64,000 bases of DNA, taken from NCBI RefSeq assembly GCF_002909485.1, contig NZ_PPXG01000004.1:427644-491643 (forward strand), in the 5' to 3' direction. The DNA comes from Stutzerimonas stutzeri (GTDB lineage: Bacteria; Pseudomonadota; Gammaproteobacteria; Pseudomonadales; Pseudomonadaceae). The position numbers and the translations under genes are program-made. Within the stretch, counting starts at the first letter, position 1. Each line of letters begins with the position of its first letter. Positions 24,986 to 35,246 of this stretch are shown piece after piece. The notes beneath the pieces were generated by a model. The model saw only the letters and a list, made by a program, of their open reading frames with translations, ran no database searches and was not told where the DNA came from.

Positions 24986-26812
24986 ATGCATCCCGTAGTC
25001 GTCGACGTCACCCAGCGCCTGATCGAGCGCAGTCGCCCGACGCGCGAGGCCTATCTCGCCATGATTCGTGGTGCTGCCAGCGCTGGCCCGGCACGCAACG
25101 GTGCGCAATGCGCGAACTTCGCCCACGGTGTTGCTGGCTGCGGCACGCAGGACAAGCAGCGCCTGCGCCTGCCGGATGCGGCCAATATCGCCATCGTCAC
25201 CGCCTACAACGACATGCTCTCGGCGCATCAGCCTTACGAGGACTACCCCGAGCGCCTGCGCCAGGCGCTGCGCGATATCGGCTCGGTGGGGCAGGTGGCG
25301 GGCGGCGTGCCGGCGATGTGTGACGGTGTCACCCAGGGCGAGCCAGGTATGGAGCTGGCCATTGCCAGTCGCGAGGTGATCGCCATGAGCACTGCGGTGG
25401 CGCTGTCGCACAACCTGTTCGATGGGGCGCTGCTGCTCGGCATCTGTGACAAGATCGTTCCCGGATTGCTGATCGGTGCGCTGCGTTTCGGGCATCTGCC
25501 CGCTGTGTTCGTACCGGCTGGTCCGATGCCATCCGGCCTGGCCAACAAGGACAAGGCGGCGGTGCGCCAGCGCTACGCCGAAGGCAAGGCCGGGCGCGAC
25601 GAGCTGCTGGCGGCGGAAATGCAGGCCTATCACAGCCCTGGCACCTGTACGTTTTACGGCACCGCCAACACCAATCAGATGCTGATGGAAGTGATGGGCC
25701 TGCATCTGCCTGGCTCGTCCTTCGTCAACCCGGGCACGCCATTGCGCGATGCGCTGACCGCCGAGGCCGCGCGCCAGGTTACCCGGCTGACGCCACAGGG
25801 CGGCAGCTTCACGCCGCTCGGTGAGCTGGTCGACGAGCGCGTGCTGGTCAACGCCATCGTCGCGCTGCATGCCACCGGCGGTTCGACCAACCACACCCTG
25901 CACATGCCGGCCATCGCCCAGGCGGCGGGCATCCAGCTGACTTGGCAGGACATGGCCGACCTTTCCGCCGTGGTGCCGACGCTGGCCCGCGTCTATCCCA
26001 ATGGCTCGGCGGACATCAATCACTTCCATGCCGCTGGCGGTGTCGCACTGCTGGTACGCGAGCTGCTCGACGCCGGCCTGCTGCACGAGGATGTGCATAC
26101 CGTCATGGGGCGCGGCCTCACTCGCTACACCCAGGAGCCCTTCCTCGAAGAAGGCCGGCTGACCTGGCGTGAAGGGGCTGCGGCGAGCCTGGACGAAAGC
26201 ATCCTGCGGCCGGTGGTGCGGCCGTTCTCGGCAGAAGGCGGGCTGCGGGTGATGAGCGGCAATCTCGGGCGTGGCGTGATGAAGGTGTCCGCCGTGGCGC
26301 CCGAGCACCGCGTCGTGGAGGCGCCGGCGCGGGTCTTTGCCGATCAGCTGGAGCTGGTCGAGGCATTCAAGGCGGGCGAGCTGGAGCGCGATGTCGTTGC
26401 TGTAGTGCGCTTCCAGGGGCCGCGTGCCAACGGCATGCCTGAGTTGCACAAGCTGACACCCTATCTCGGTCTGTTGCAGGACCGCGGCTTCAAGGTCGCG
26501 CTGGTCACTGACGGGCGTATGTCCGGTGCGTCGGGCAAGGTGCCGGCGGCGATCCATGTGTGTCCCGAGGCAATCGATGGCGGACCGCTGGCGCGCGTGC
26601 GTGATGGCGATCTGCTGCGGGTCGACGGGCAGAGCGGCGTGCTCGAGGTGCTGGTCGATGCCGCCGAGCTGGCCGACCGATCGCCGGCTGCTGTGCCGGC
26701 TGCGAGCGTGCAGGGCTGTGGGCGCGAGCTGTTCGGCTTCATGCGCTCGGCGTTCAGTTCCGCCGAGCAGGGCGCCAGCGTGTTCACGACCGGGCTGGAG
26801 GCGCTGCGATGA
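24986..26812 (+). CDS. edd: 6-Phosphogluconate dehydratase
   Basis: The product is 608 residues, the family length. It belongs to the IlvD/Edd dehydratases, with cluster cysteines in [26 protein letters not shown] and [14 protein letters not shown], and the C-terminal [14 protein letters not shown]. It converts 6-phosphogluconate to KDPG, the first committed step of the Entner-Doudoroff pathway. The ATG is preceded by TAGGAGG. It overlaps glk by 4 bp. Confidence 0.95.
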   Translation: MHPVVVDVTQRLIERSRPTREAYLAMIRGAASAGPARNGAQCANFAHGVAGCGTQDKQRLRLPDAANIAIVTAYNDMLSAHQPYEDYPERLRQALRDIGSVGQVAGGVPAMCDGVTQGEPGMELAIASREVIAMSTAVALSHNLFDGALLLGICDKIVPGLLIGALRFGHLPAVFVPAGPMPSGLANKDKAAVRQRYAEGKAGRDELLAAEMQAYHSPGTCTFYGTANTNQMLMEVMGLHLPGSSFVNPGTPLRDALTAEAARQVTRLTPQGGSFTPLGELVDERVLVNAIVALHATGGSTNHTLHMPAIAQAAGIQLTWQDMADLSAVVPTLARVYPNGSADINHFHAAGGVALLVRELLDAGLLHEDVHTVMGRGLTRYTQEPFLEEGRLTWREGAAASLDESILRPVVRPFSAEGGLRVMSGNLGRGVMKVSAVAPEHRVVEAPARVFADQLELVEAFKAGELERDVVAVVRFQGPRANGMPELHKLTPYLGLLQDRGFKVALVTDGRMSGASGKVPAAIHVCPEAIDGGPLARVRDGDLLRVDGQSGVLEVLVDAAELADRSPAAVPAASVQGCGRELFGFMRSAFSSAEQGASVFTTGLEALR

Positions 26813-27774
26813 CACTGGCGCTGGTCGGAGATATCGGCGGGACCAATGCGCGCTTCGCATTATGGCGCGACTCGCGGCTGGAGTCCGTGCGGGTGCTGGC
26901 GACGGCGGATTTCGTCACGCCCGAAACGGCGGTTGAGTATTACCTGGCATCCCTGGGCCTGGCGCCGGGCAGCGTCGAGGCGGCCTGTCTGGCCTGCGCC
27001 GGGCCGGTCAAGGGCGAGCAGTTCACCTTTACCAACAATCACTGGCGGTTGACGCGCCGCGACTTCTGCGGCGCTCTGCAGTTGAACGAGCTGCTGCTTA
27101 TCAATGACTTCGCTGCAATGGCGCTGGGCATGACGCGGGTAGGCGAAGCGGGGCGGCGCATGATCTGTGCTGGCGAGGCCGAGCTGGATGCGCCGGCGCT
27201 GGTCATCGGGCCGGGCACCGGGCTTGGCGTCGCCGCGTTGCTGCCCTTGGGTGGCGGTAATTGGCGCGCGCTGCCGGGGGAGGGCGGGCATGTCGACCTG
27301 CCCGTGGCGGATGCGCACGAGGCGGCGCTGTGGCAGATGCTGTTCGCCCAGCTTGGCCACGTGCGTGCCGAAGACGTGCTTAGTGGTGGCGGCCTGTTGC
27401 TGCTCTATCGTGCGGTCTGCGGCTTGGCCGGTTTGACGCCGCGACTGGCATCGCCGGCTGAAGTCACGGCGGCCGCGCTCGCTGGTGATCATGTCGCGGT
27501 GGCGACCCTGGAGCAGTTCTGCGTCTGGCTCGGGCGGGTCGCCGGCAACAACGTGCTCACGCTCGGCGCGCGGGGTGGGGTTTATATCGTCGGTGGTGTC
27601 GTGCCGCGTTTCGCAGATTTTTTCGCGGCCAGTGGTTTCGCCCGAGGCTTCGCCAGCAAGGGTTCCATGAGCAGCTATCTCGGCGATGTACCGGTGTGGC
27701 TGGTCACCGCTGACTATCCGGGGCTGGAGGGCGCCGGGGTGGCGCTGGAGCAGGCGCTGGCGCAGGCGCGCTGA
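26809..27774 (+). CDS. glk: Glucokinase
   Basis: The product is 321 residues of the E. coli-type glucokinase family. [12 protein letters not shown] near the start is the phosphate-binding loop, [10 protein letters not shown] and GPGTGLGVA are substrate and nucleotide segments. It phosphorylates cytoplasmic glucose, including that released by maltodextrin breakdown. It is co-translated with edd (ATGA overlap). Confidence 0.93.
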   Translation: MTLALVGDIGGTNARFALWRDSRLESVRVLATADFVTPETAVEYYLASLGLAPGSVEAACLACAGPVKGEQFTFTNNHWRLTRRDFCGALQLNELLLINDFAAMALGMTRVGEAGRRMICAGEAELDAPALVIGPGTGLGVAALLPLGGGNWRALPGEGGHVDLPVADAHEAALWQMLFAQLGHVRAEDVLSGGGLLLLYRAVCGLAGLTPRLASPAEVTAAALAGDHVAVATLEQFCVWLGRVAGNNVLTLGARGGVYIVGGVVPRFADFFAASGFARGFASKGSMSSYLGDVPVWLVTADYPGLEGAGVALEQALAQAR

Positions 27775-27800
27775 TCTGGCGGTATTGGGCGTGGTGATGG

Positions 27801-27826
27801 CGGGATGTTGTTATAGCAACATCCCG
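27801..27826. terminator. Perfect hairpin between convergent glk and hexR
   Basis: CGGGATGTTG and CAACATCCCG form a perfect 10-bp stem with a TTATAG loop. There is no T-run, so it may act as a bidirectional transcription barrier or mRNA end rather than a classical terminator. Confidence 0.5.
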
Positions 27827-27849
27827 TGCCTTGTGCGGACTTGGTTGCT

Positions 27850-28719
27850 TTAGCCCGGCTCTTCATCCGCCGGGTAGCGGCTGGCATTGAGGCTTTCCTT
27901 CACCTTGCGCAGATGCGGCTGGAAATCCACTCCGCGGCGTAGGGTCATGCCGGTGGCGAGCACGTCGAGTACGGTGAGCTGGATGATGCGAGAGGTCATC
28001 GGCATGTAGATGTCGGTGTCCTCGGGCAGCGGAATGTTCAGGCTCAGCGTGCTGGCCTGCGCCAGTGGCGAGCCGGCGGCAGTCAGGCCGAGTACCGAGG
28101 CGCCGTTCTGCCGCGCGATACGTGCCACCTCCACCAGTTCGCGGGTGCGCCCGGTGTAGGAAATGATCACGAACAGCTCGCCGGTATGCGCCACCGAGGC
28201 CAGCATGCGCTGCATCAGCACGTCCGAATGCGCGGTCACTGCCAGGTTGAAGCGGAAGAATTTGTGCTGCGCATCCAGTGCCACCGAGGCTGAGGCGCCG
28301 AGGCCGAAGAAGTGGATCTGCCGGGCCTGGATCATCAAGTCCACGGCGCGGCTGACCAGCTGCGGGTCGAGGCTCTGGCAGGCGCTGTCCAGCGAGGCGA
28401 TGGCCGAGCCGAATATCTTGCGCGTGTATTCCGCTGGGCCGTCGTCGGGTTCCACCGCCTGGCTGACGTAGGCGGCGCCGCTGGCCAGGCTCTGCGCCAG
28501 CTGCATCTTCAGTTCCGGATAACCGCTGACGCCGAACGAGCGACAGAAACGATTCACTGTCGGCTCGCTGACCTGCGCGGTCTGCGCCAGGGTGGCGATG
28601 CTGAAGCGGGTGGCCTGCTGCGGGTTGCGCAGGATCACCTCGGCGACCTTGCGCTCGGCCTTGTTGAGGTCTTCGATGCGGCGCTGGATCTGCTCGAGCA
28701 GGTTGTGTACGCGGTCCAT
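27850..28719 (-). CDS. hexR: HexR, RpiR-family regulator of central carbon metabolism
   Basis: The product is 289 residues with an N-terminal RpiR helix-turn-helix ([25 protein letters not shown]) and a C-terminal SIS sugar-phosphate domain ([18 protein letters not shown]). HexR represses edd, zwf and gap genes and is released by KDPG. The ATG at 28719 gives the usual length; an in-frame ATG at 28743 is possible. It is divergent from zwf, its likely target. Confidence 0.92.
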   Translation of the reverse strand: MDRVHNLLEQIQRRIEDLNKAERKVAEVILRNPQQATRFSIATLAQTAQVSEPTVNRFCRSFGVSGYPELKMQLAQSLASGAAYVSQAVEPDDGPAEYTRKIFGSAIASLDSACQSLDPQLVSRAVDLMIQARQIHFFGLGASASVALDAQHKFFRFNLAVTAHSDVLMQRMLASVAHTGELFVIISYTGRTRELVEVARIARQNGASVLGLTAAGSPLAQASTLSLNIPLPEDTDIYMPMTSRIIQLTVLDVLATGMTLRRGVDFQPHLRKVKESLNASRYPADEEPG

Positions 28720-28808
28720 GTCGGTCCTGATGCGGCTTGCCAAAGGGGTTGCCTATCCTACTGAGGGCGCTGCGGAGCGGCCACAGGTATCTAAATTTGC
28801 GGTAAATG

Positions 28809-28827
28809 TTGTTTTTATTACTACATT
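28809..28827. promoter_or_regulatory. Candidate HexR operator between hexR and zwf
   Basis: TTGTTTTTATTACTACATT shares 13-14 of 19 positions with the pre-edd site at 24955. It sits 64 bp before zwf and 90 bp before hexR, so it could serve both. Confidence 0.5.
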
Positions 28828-28890
28828 GAACTTGAATAACCAGGCATCGCCGTGTATTCATAGTGCAGTTTTAGTAGAAGAACAAACATC

Positions 28891-30360
28891 ATGACGCCAC
28901 TATCTGTCGAACCCTGCACCCTGGCGCTGTTCGGCGCCCTCGGTGATCTGGCCCTGCGCAAGCTGTTTCCCGCGCTCTATCAGCTCGATCGCGCCGGCCT
29001 GCTGCCAACCGAAACGCGCCTGCTCGCACTGGCTCGCGAGAGCGGCGAGCCGGCAAGTCATCTGGCGATGATCGAAGAGCATCTGCGCCGCCACGTCGGC
29101 GAACGCGACCTCGATGAAGCCGTGCTGCAGCGCTTCATGGCGCGCCTGGACTACCTGAGCATGGATTTCCGCCGCGCCGAGGATTTCGCCGCGCTGGCGG
29201 ACAAGGCCGGCAACGCGGAAAGCATCGTCGCTTTCTTCGCTACCCCGGCTTCCGTCTACGGCGCGATCTGCGCCGGGCTGGCCGAGGCGGGCCTGGCCGA
29301 GCGCACCCGCGTGGTGCTGGAAAAGCCCATCGGCCATGATCTGGAGTCGTCCCGCGAAGTGAACGACGCGGTGGCGCGCTTCTTCCCGGAAGACCGCACT
29401 TACCGCATCGATCATTACCTGGGCAAGGACACGGTGCAGAACCTGATCGCCCTGCGCTTCGCCAACAGCCTGTTCGAAACGCAGTGGAACCAGAATCACA
29501 TCTCCCACGTGGAGATCACCGTTGCCGAAACAGTCGGCATCGAAGGTCGCTGGGGCTACTTCGACCAGGCAGGCCAGCTGCGCGACATGATCCAGAACCA
29601 CCTGCTGCAGCTGCTCTGCCTGATCGCCATGGACCCGCCCAGCGACCTTTCGGCCGACAGCATCCGCGACGAGAAGGTCAAGGTGCTCAAGGCGCTGGCG
29701 CCGATTGCGCCGGAGCATCTTGGCCAGCAGCTGGTGCGCGGCCAGTACGTCGCCGGCAGCATCCTCGGCCGTCACGTACCGGGCTATCTGGAGGAAGAAA
29801 ACTCCAACACCCAGAGCGACACCGAAACCTTCGTCGCGCTGAGGGCGGAAATCTGCAACTGGCGCTGGGCCGGCGTGCCGTTCTACCTGCGTACCGGCAA
29901 GCGCATGCCGCAGAAGCTCTCGCAGATCGTCATCCACTTCAAGGCACCGCCGCACTACATCTTCGCCCCTGAGCAGCGCCAGCTGATCGGCAACAAGCTG
30001 ATCATCCGTCTGCAGCCGCAGGAGGGCATCTCGCTCTTGGTGATGACCAAGGACCAGGGCCTGGACAAGGGTATGCAACTGCGTAGTGGCCCGCTGCAGC
30101 TGAACTTCTCGGAAACCTACAAGAGCCCGCGCATCCCCGACGCCTACGAGCGTCTGCTGCTCGAAGTGATGAAGGGCAACCAGAACCTCTTCGTGCGCAA
30201 GGACGAAATCGAATACGCCTGGAAGTGGTGCGACCAGCTGATCGACGGCTGGCAGCGCGTCGGCGCCCCACCCAAACCTTACGCAGCAGGCAGCTGGGGA
30301 CCGGCTGCCTCGATTGCCCTGATCAGCCGTGATGGCAGGAGTTGGTATGACGATCTCTAA
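28891..30360 (+). CDS. zwf: Glucose-6-phosphate 1-dehydrogenase
   Basis: The product is 489 residues. The nucleotide-binding [15 protein letters not shown] is at about residues 11-25 and the active-site RIDHYLGKD at about residues 172-180. It oxidises glucose 6-phosphate to 6-phosphogluconolactone, producing NADPH. Its 3' end overlaps pgl by 14 bp. Confidence 0.95.
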   Translation: MTPLSVEPCTLALFGALGDLALRKLFPALYQLDRAGLLPTETRLLALARESGEPASHLAMIEEHLRRHVGERDLDEAVLQRFMARLDYLSMDFRRAEDFAALADKAGNAESIVAFFATPASVYGAICAGLAEAGLAERTRVVLEKPIGHDLESSREVNDAVARFFPEDRTYRIDHYLGKDTVQNLIALRFANSLFETQWNQNHISHVEITVAETVGIEGRWGYFDQAGQLRDMIQNHLLQLLCLIAMDPPSDLSADSIRDEKVKVLKALAPIAPEHLGQQLVRGQYVAGSILGRHVPGYLEEENSNTQSDTETFVALRAEICNWRWAGVPFYLRTGKRMPQKLSQIVIHFKAPPHYIFAPEQRQLIGNKLIIRLQPQEGISLLVMTKDQGLDKGMQLRSGPLQLNFSETYKSPRIPDAYERLLLEVMKGNQNLFVRKDEIEYAWKWCDQLIDGWQRVGAPPKPYAAGSWGPAASIALISRDGRSWYDDL

Positions 30361-31060
30361 TCTCGATCTGCCCGTGCAGACCCTCGGTTTCAGCCTCGGC
30401 AACGCCGACCAGCTGGCCGGCGAACTGGCGCTGACCGTGAGCAACGCTCTGCGCGGTGCGATCGCCGAGCGCGGTGCGGCGACGCTGGTGGTTTCCGGCG
30501 GCCGCAGCCCGATCGCCTTCTTCGAGCGCCTGGCGCAGCAGGAACTGGATTGGGCCAAGGTCACCGTCAGCCTCGCCGACGAGCGCTGGGTGCCGGTCAG
30601 CCATCCCGACAGCAACGAAGGCCTGCTGCGTCGCCACCTGCTGCAGGGGCCGGCCGCTGCGGCGCGCCTGGTCGGCCTGTACCAGAGCGCGGCGAGCCTG
30701 GAGCAGGCCGCCGAACGCTCAGATGCCGCATTGGCTGAACTGCCGCCGATCGACGTATTGGTGCTGGGCATGGGCGAAGACGGCCACACAGCCTCGCTGT
30801 TCCCGGACAGTCCGAATCTGGAGCAGGCGCTCGACCTGCGTGGCACGCGGCGTTGCCTGCCGATGCAGGCGCCGACTGTGCCGCGCCAGCGCCTGAGCAT
30901 GACCCTGGCGTTGCTGGCCAGCGCCCGTCTGACGCTGCTCGCTCTGCACGGCCCGGGCAAGCTGGCCACGCTCAATCAGGCCCTGGCTGGCGAGCCCTAC
31001 GAAGCGATGCCGATTCGCGCCTTCCTCGCCCGTCCCCTCGAAATCTACTGGTGCCCCTGA
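30347..31060 (+). CDS. pgl: 6-Phosphogluconolactonase
   Basis: The product is 237 residues of the DevB/Pgl family, with [31 protein letters not shown] and [15 protein letters not shown] as conserved blocks. It hydrolyses the lactone made by Zwf. The ATG at 30347 lies inside the end of zwf, the common arrangement in pseudomonads. Confidence 0.94.
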   Translation: MTISNLDLPVQTLGFSLGNADQLAGELALTVSNALRGAIAERGAATLVVSGGRSPIAFFERLAQQELDWAKVTVSLADERWVPVSHPDSNEGLLRRHLLQGPAAAARLVGLYQSAASLEQAAERSDAALAELPPIDVLVLGMGEDGHTASLFPDSPNLEQALDLRGTRRCLPMQAPTVPRQRLSMTLALLASARLTLLALHGPGKLATLNQALAGEPYEAMPIRAFLARPLEIYWCP

Positions 31061-31078
31061 GGCCGCAAGGAATTATCC

Positions 31079-31816
31079 ATGACATCTATCCAAACCAGCG
31101 CCGACGCCATGAACGACAAGATCGCCTTGATCGACAAGTGGTGCAGCGCTGCGCGCATCCTGCCGGTGATCACCATCGAGCGTGAGGCGGACATTCTGCC
31201 GCTGGCCGATGCTCTGGCCGCCGGTGGCCTGCGCGTGCTCGAAATCACCCTGCGTTCGGCGCTGGGCCTGGGCGCCATTCGCCTGCTGCGCGAGCAGCGC
31301 CCGGAGCTGATCGTCGGCGCCGGCACCGTGCTCGACGCCAACATGCTCGAGCAGGCCGAGGCCGCCGGTGCACAGTTCATCGTCTCGCCCGGCAGCACGC
31401 CGGCGTTGCTCGAAGCCGCGTTGCAGGGGCCGCTGCCGCTGCTGCCAGGCGTGGCCAGCGCTTCGGAAATCATGCTCGGCTACGCCATGGGCTATCGCCG
31501 CTTCAAGCTGTTCCCCGCCGAGATCTGTGGCGGCGTGGCAGCGCTCAAGGCGCTGGGCGGTCCGTTCGGTGACATCCGCTTCTGCCCGACCGGCGGCGTC
31601 AATGCGCGCAATGCGCGGGACTACCTGGCCCTGACCAATGTGATGTGTGTCGGCGGTACCTGGATGGTCGATGCCAAGGCCGTGCGTGCCGGCGACTGGG
31701 CCGCCATCGAAAGCGCCACACGCCAGGCCCTGCAGGCGCTGGACAGCGCGCCGGCAGCCGAACTGCCGCGCGACTTCGACCTGCGCGCCGAGCGTGCCGA
31801 GCAGCGCGAGCTGTAA
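31079..31816 (+). CDS. eda: KDPG aldolase (2-keto-3-deoxy-6-phosphogluconate aldolase)
   Basis: The product is 245 residues. The active-site glutamate is in LEITLRS, the phosphate loop in SPGSTP and the Schiff-base lysine in RFKLFPAE. It splits KDPG into pyruvate and glyceraldehyde 3-phosphate. It is 18 bp after pgl, so zwf-pgl-eda are one operon. Confidence 0.94.
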   Translation: MTSIQTSADAMNDKIALIDKWCSAARILPVITIEREADILPLADALAAGGLRVLEITLRSALGLGAIRLLREQRPELIVGAGTVLDANMLEQAEAAGAQFIVSPGSTPALLEAALQGPLPLLPGVASASEIMLGYAMGYRRFKLFPAEICGGVAALKALGGPFGDIRFCPTGGVNARNARDYLALTNVMCVGGTWMVDAKAVRAGDWAAIESATRQALQALDSAPAAELPRDFDLRAERAEQREL

Positions 31817-31886
31817 TCGTCCCATCCCCTCGCGGCGGGCGAAGGTCCGCCGCATCTTCCCCATCTTCTCGCTACCTGGAGGTTGC

Positions 31887-33515
31887 ATGAGCAACGCGCG
31901 CCCGCTTTCCGAGCTTTTCCCCCGTCTGGATGAGATTCCCGAGGCCTATCGTCCGGATGCACCGGTTACGCAGCGCGATTATCTGGTCGATGGCGAGCTG
32001 ATGAACTGGGACGGTCCTTTGGCCGAGGTACGCAGCCCGGTGTTCCTGCGCGAGGCGGACGGCAGCGAGCGCCAGGTAGTCCTTGGCAGTACGCCGCTGC
32101 TGGATGCCGACGCCGCGCTACGCGCATTGGACGCCGCCGTTGCCGCTTACGATAACGGCCGCGGCGCCTGGCCGACCATGCGCGTGGCTGAGCGCATCGC
32201 CCATGTGGAGGCCTTCCTGGCGCGCATGCGCGAGCAGCGCGAGGCGGTGGTCAAGCTGCTGATGTGGGAGATCGGCAAGAACCTCAAGGATTCCGAAAAG
32301 GAATTCGACCGCACCTGCGACTACATCGTCGACACCATCCACGCACTGAAGGAGCTGGACCGTAGCTCCAGCCGCTTCGAACTGGAGCAGGGTACGTTGG
32401 GGCAGATCCGCCGCGTGCCGATGGGCGTGGCGCTGTGCATGGGGCCGTACAACTACCCGCTGAACGAAACCTTCACCACGCTGATCCCGGCGCTGATCAT
32501 GGGCAATACGGTGGTGTTCAAACCGGCCAAGTTCGGTGTGCTGCTGGTACATCCGCTGCTCGAAGCCTTCCGCGACAGCTTCCCGGCCGGCGTCATCAAC
32601 GTCATCTACGGCCGTGGTCGCGAGACGGTCAGCGCGCTGATGGCCAGCGGCAAGATCGACGTGTTTGCCTTTATCGGCACGCACAAGGGCGCCGCCGATC
32701 TGAAGAAACTGCACCCGCGTCCGCACCGCCTGCGCGCCGCGCTGGGGCTGGATGCGAAGAACCCGGGCATCGTTCTGCCGGATGTCGATCTGGACAATGC
32801 CGTGGAAGAGGCCGTGACTGGTGCGCTGTCGTTCAATGGCCAGCGTTGCACGGCATTGAAGATCCTCTTCGTGCATGAGGCGGTGCTCGATGGCTTTCTC
32901 GAACGCTTCGCCGCTCGCGTCAACGCGCTCAAGCCGGGCATGCCCTGGGAGCCCGGCGTCGCGCTGACGCCGCTGCCCGAGCCGGGCAAGACCGATTATC
33001 TGCATGCGGTGCTCGAAGACGCCGTGGCCAAGGGCGCGCGAGTAGTCAATGCCGGCGGCGGCGAGTCGCACCAAACCTTCTTTCATCCGGCGGTGCTGAG
33101 CCCGGTTGATTCGTCCATGCGTGTCTATCACGAAGAGCAGTTCGGCCCGCTGGTGCCGGTAGTGCCGTACCGCGACCTGCAGGAAGTGATCGACTATGTG
33201 ACCGCCTCCGACTACGGCCAGCAGCTGTCGATCTTCGGCAACGACCCGGCGCAGGTCGGCGAGCTGGTGGATGCCTTCGTCAATCAGGTCGGACGCATCA
33301 ACATCAATGCCCAGTGCCAGCGCGGGCCGGATAGCTATCCGTTCAACGGCCGCAAGAATTCGGCCGAGGGCACGCTGTCGGTACACGATGCGCTGCGGGT
33401 GTTCTCCATCCGCACCCTGGTGGCGACCCGCTTCAACGAGGCCAACAAGCAGCTGGTTGACAGCATCATCCGGGAGCGTCGCTCGGGCTTCCTGACCACC
33501 GACTACATCTTCTGA
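31887..33515 (+). CDS. gapN: NADP-dependent glyceraldehyde-3-phosphate dehydrogenase, GapN type
   Basis: The product is 542 residues of the aldehyde dehydrogenase superfamily. MGPYNYPLNE and NTVVFKPAKF are cofactor segments, and FNGQRCTALK carries the catalytic cysteine near residue 325. Similar non-phosphorylating GAPDHs oxidise glyceraldehyde 3-phosphate directly to 3-phosphoglycerate, giving NADPH and no ATP. The ATG at 31887 with TGGAGG is preferred over the in-frame extension into eda. It follows eda by 70 bp and would handle the triose made by Eda. Substrate is inferred from similarity and context. Confidence 0.82.
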   Translation: MSNARPLSELFPRLDEIPEAYRPDAPVTQRDYLVDGELMNWDGPLAEVRSPVFLREADGSERQVVLGSTPLLDADAALRALDAAVAAYDNGRGAWPTMRVAERIAHVEAFLARMREQREAVVKLLMWEIGKNLKDSEKEFDRTCDYIVDTIHALKELDRSSSRFELEQGTLGQIRRVPMGVALCMGPYNYPLNETFTTLIPALIMGNTVVFKPAKFGVLLVHPLLEAFRDSFPAGVINVIYGRGRETVSALMASGKIDVFAFIGTHKGAADLKKLHPRPHRLRAALGLDAKNPGIVLPDVDLDNAVEEAVTGALSFNGQRCTALKILFVHEAVLDGFLERFAARVNALKPGMPWEPGVALTPLPEPGKTDYLHAVLEDAVAKGARVVNAGGGESHQTFFHPAVLSPVDSSMRVYHEEQFGPLVPVVPYRDLQEVIDYVTASDYGQQLSIFGNDPAQVGELVDAFVNQVGRININAQCQRGPDSYPFNGRKNSAEGTLSVHDALRVFSIRTLVATRFNEANKQLVDSIIRERRSGFLTTDYIF

Positions 33516-33527
33516 CGGAGCCTTGCC

Positions 33528-34391
33528 ATGGCCTCGCCCGTGCTCGCCCAGCCGCTGTTGCTGGGCATGATGCGCCTGCTGGAATACCCCGAGCTGGGTG
33601 AACCCCAGGCACTGCTGGCGTTCATCGAACGCTGCGTCGAGCGCGGGCTGAACGGTTTCGACCATGCCGATATCTATGCTGGCGGGCGCTGCGAGGCGCA
33701 CTTCGGCGCGGCCCTGCGTCAGGCACCGGGGCTGCGCCAGCGGGTGCAGATCATCGGCAAGGCCGATATCGTACCGGCGGAACAGGATTGTTCGCGCTGG
33801 CGGGTCAAGCACTACGACTCCAGTGCCCGCTATCTGCGAGAGGCGGTCGACAGCAGCCTGACGCGGCTGGGTGTCGAGCGGCTCGACGGCTTTCTGCTGC
33901 ATCGCCCGGACCCGCTGCTGCAGGTCGACGAGGTGGCCGAGACGCTGAATGGCCTGATCGCCAGCGGCAAGGTTGGTTGGGTCGGGCTGTCGAATGCCGA
34001 GGTGTTGCATTGCCAGGCATTGGCGCAACGCGTGCCGCTGTGCTGCAACCAGATCGAACTCTCGCTGCAGGCCCAGCAAGGGGTATGGGACGGCGGTTTG
34101 CATGCCTTGCAGGCCGCGGGCCTGCAAGTGCTGGCCTGGTCGCCCGTGGGCGGTGGACGCTTCGGTGAGCGCTTGTGCCGCGCACTCGATGAAGTCGCCG
34201 CCGATCTGGGCGCCACGGCCAATCAGGTGGCGCTGGCCTGGCTGCGGCAGCTACCTGGTCGTCCGTTGCCGATCCTCGGCAGCCTGCGCTGGGAGCGGAT
34301 CGAGGAGGCGCTGCTGGGCGCCGAACTGGAGCTGGACCGTCCCGCCTGGTTCTACCTGAGCGAAGCGGCCCGCGGGCATGAGGTGGCGTAG
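33528..34391 (+). CDS. Aldo/keto reductase, YdhF-like
   Basis: The product is 287 residues with an AKR barrel. The catalytic aspartate and tyrosine are in [10 protein letters not shown], the lysine in IIGKADI and the histidine in [16 protein letters not shown] is the strand 6 motif. It starts 12 bp after gapN with a GGAG site and is likely in the same operon. Substrate unknown; a sugar-derived aldehyde would fit the context. Confidence 0.8.
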   Translation: MASPVLAQPLLLGMMRLLEYPELGEPQALLAFIERCVERGLNGFDHADIYAGGRCEAHFGAALRQAPGLRQRVQIIGKADIVPAEQDCSRWRVKHYDSSARYLREAVDSSLTRLGVERLDGFLLHRPDPLLQVDEVAETLNGLIASGKVGWVGLSNAEVLHCQALAQRVPLCCNQIELSLQAQQGVWDGGLHALQAAGLQVLAWSPVGGGRFGERLCRALDEVAADLGATANQVALAWLRQLPGRPLPILGSLRWERIEEALLGAELELDRPAWFYLSEAARGHEVA

Positions 34392-34418
34392 GCAGGGGCT
34401 CATCTGTCCGCCATCCAA

Positions 34419-34490
34419 GGTGGAAAATGCTTCGCAGTTTTCCACCCTACGCGAGGTTTGTAGGGTGGATGACGCTTCCTCCATCCACCG
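34419..34490. repeat. REP-type inverted pair
   Basis: GGTGGAAAATGCTTCGCAGTTTTCCACCCTAC (split core, 34419-34450) and GTAGGGTGGATGACGC... ending CCATCCACCG (34460-34490) face each other. The region 34392-34590 holds no gene. Confidence 0.7.
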
Positions 34491-34594
34491 CGGGCATCTG
34501 CGATGGTTCGGCATATCCCCGATTAGGAACGCTATCGATCAATGGGCGCTGTGCGTGGTCCAAATTGGTGCGCTCCTGTGCTAGGGTCGCGTCT

Positions 34595-34644
34595 GCCGCG
34601 GGACGACCTGTCGGCTTGTCGAATCGTGCGGGGACGACCCTGCA
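34595..34644 (+). ncRNA. Guanidine-II riboswitch (mini-ykkC)
   Basis: Two hairpins each carry the diagnostic ACGA loop. Hairpin 1 (34595-34615) pairs GCGGG with CCTGT around ACGA at 34603-34606. Hairpin 2 (34627-34644) has a 7-bp stem TGCGGGG/CCCTGCA around ACGA at 34634-34637. A short linker joins them and the ribosome site GGAG at 34652 follows 7 nt later, as in known guanidine-II switches that control translation. The gene downstream is a SugE/Gdx-type exporter, the classic partner. Confidence 0.9.
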
Positions 34645-34663
34645 GTTTGATGGAGTCCTCGTC

Positions 34664-34984
34664 ATGCATTCGGCCTGGATCATGCTGACTATCGCCGGTC
34701 TTCTGGAAGTGGGTTGGGCCATTGGCCTCAAGGCTTCCGAAGGCTTCACCCGCCCGCTGCCCAGTGCCCTCACCATAGTGGCCATGGCGGGGAGCTTCTT
34801 CCTTCTTGCCCGCGCCATGCAGGTCCTTCCGGTGGGTACTGCCTATGCCATTTGGGTCGGCATCGGCGCGCTGGGCACCGTGGCATTGGGCATCCTTATC
34901 TTTGGCGAAAGCGCCTCGACTGCGCGGCTGCTGAGTGTCGTGCTGCTGCTGGCGGGGTTGGTGGGGTTGAAGCTTACGGCCTGA
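34664..34984 (+). CDS. gdx: Guanidinium exporter, SMR family (Gdx/SugE)
   Basis: The product is 106 residues with four transmembrane helices. [12 protein letters not shown] in helix 1 holds the conserved glutamate and the SugE/Gdx signature, and [10 protein letters not shown] follows. The ATG at 34664 is chosen because GGAG sits 9 bp upstream and the riboswitch lies just before it. It exports guanidinium in exchange for protons. Confidence 0.93.
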   Translation: MHSAWIMLTIAGLLEVGWAIGLKASEGFTRPLPSALTIVAMAGSFFLLARAMQVLPVGTAYAIWVGIGALGTVALGILIFGESASTARLLSVVLLLAGLVGLKLTA

Positions 34985-35046
34985 CGCGCAGCGCCGTGTC
35001 CTGACGTGCGCGCAAGGCGGTTTGCGCACTCGACCTTCCTGCAATT

Positions 35047-35115
35047 GGTGGGCAGAAGCCCACTCTACGGTGCCAGCAGACGTCGTAGGGTGGATGACGC
35101 TTTATCCATCCACCG
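35047..35115. repeat. REP pair
   Basis: GGTGGGCAGAAGCCCACTCTACGG (35047-35070) is followed by GTAGGGTGGATGACGC...CCATCCACCG (35085-35115). The first carries a changed loop (CAGAAG). Confidence 0.7.
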
Positions 35116-35186
35116 CTTCGATGGCGCAGATGTTCGACTTGTCTCGTTCGTACCGGGCCGGCTGGGGAGTCGGTGCTCCTGCATCT

Positions 35187-35210
35187 GGTGGGCAGAAGCC
35201 CACCCTACGG
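35187..35210. repeat. REP palindrome
   Basis: GGTGGGCAGAAGCCCACCCTACGG shares the CAGAAG loop variant with the copy at 35047. The 262 bp between gdx and malM contain only these repeats. Confidence 0.75.
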
Positions 35211-35246
35211 TGGTAGCAGGCGGGTGCGCGCACTTGCCGGTTTTGT

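Noticed and set aside
24968..26860. Long minus-strand open frame opposite edd
   Set aside because: It overlaps edd entirely and runs into glk; edd has all dehydratase motifs and a strong ribosome site.
28900..30975. Long open frame (691 codons) on the minus strand opposite zwf and pgl
   Set aside because: It mirrors strongly coding plus-strand genes in GC-rich DNA, has no ribosome site or domain, and is a codon-bias shadow.
32118..34127. Long minus-strand open frame opposite gapN and the aldo/keto reductase
   Set aside because: Same shadow effect; it spans two genes and the gap between them and shows no protein family feature.
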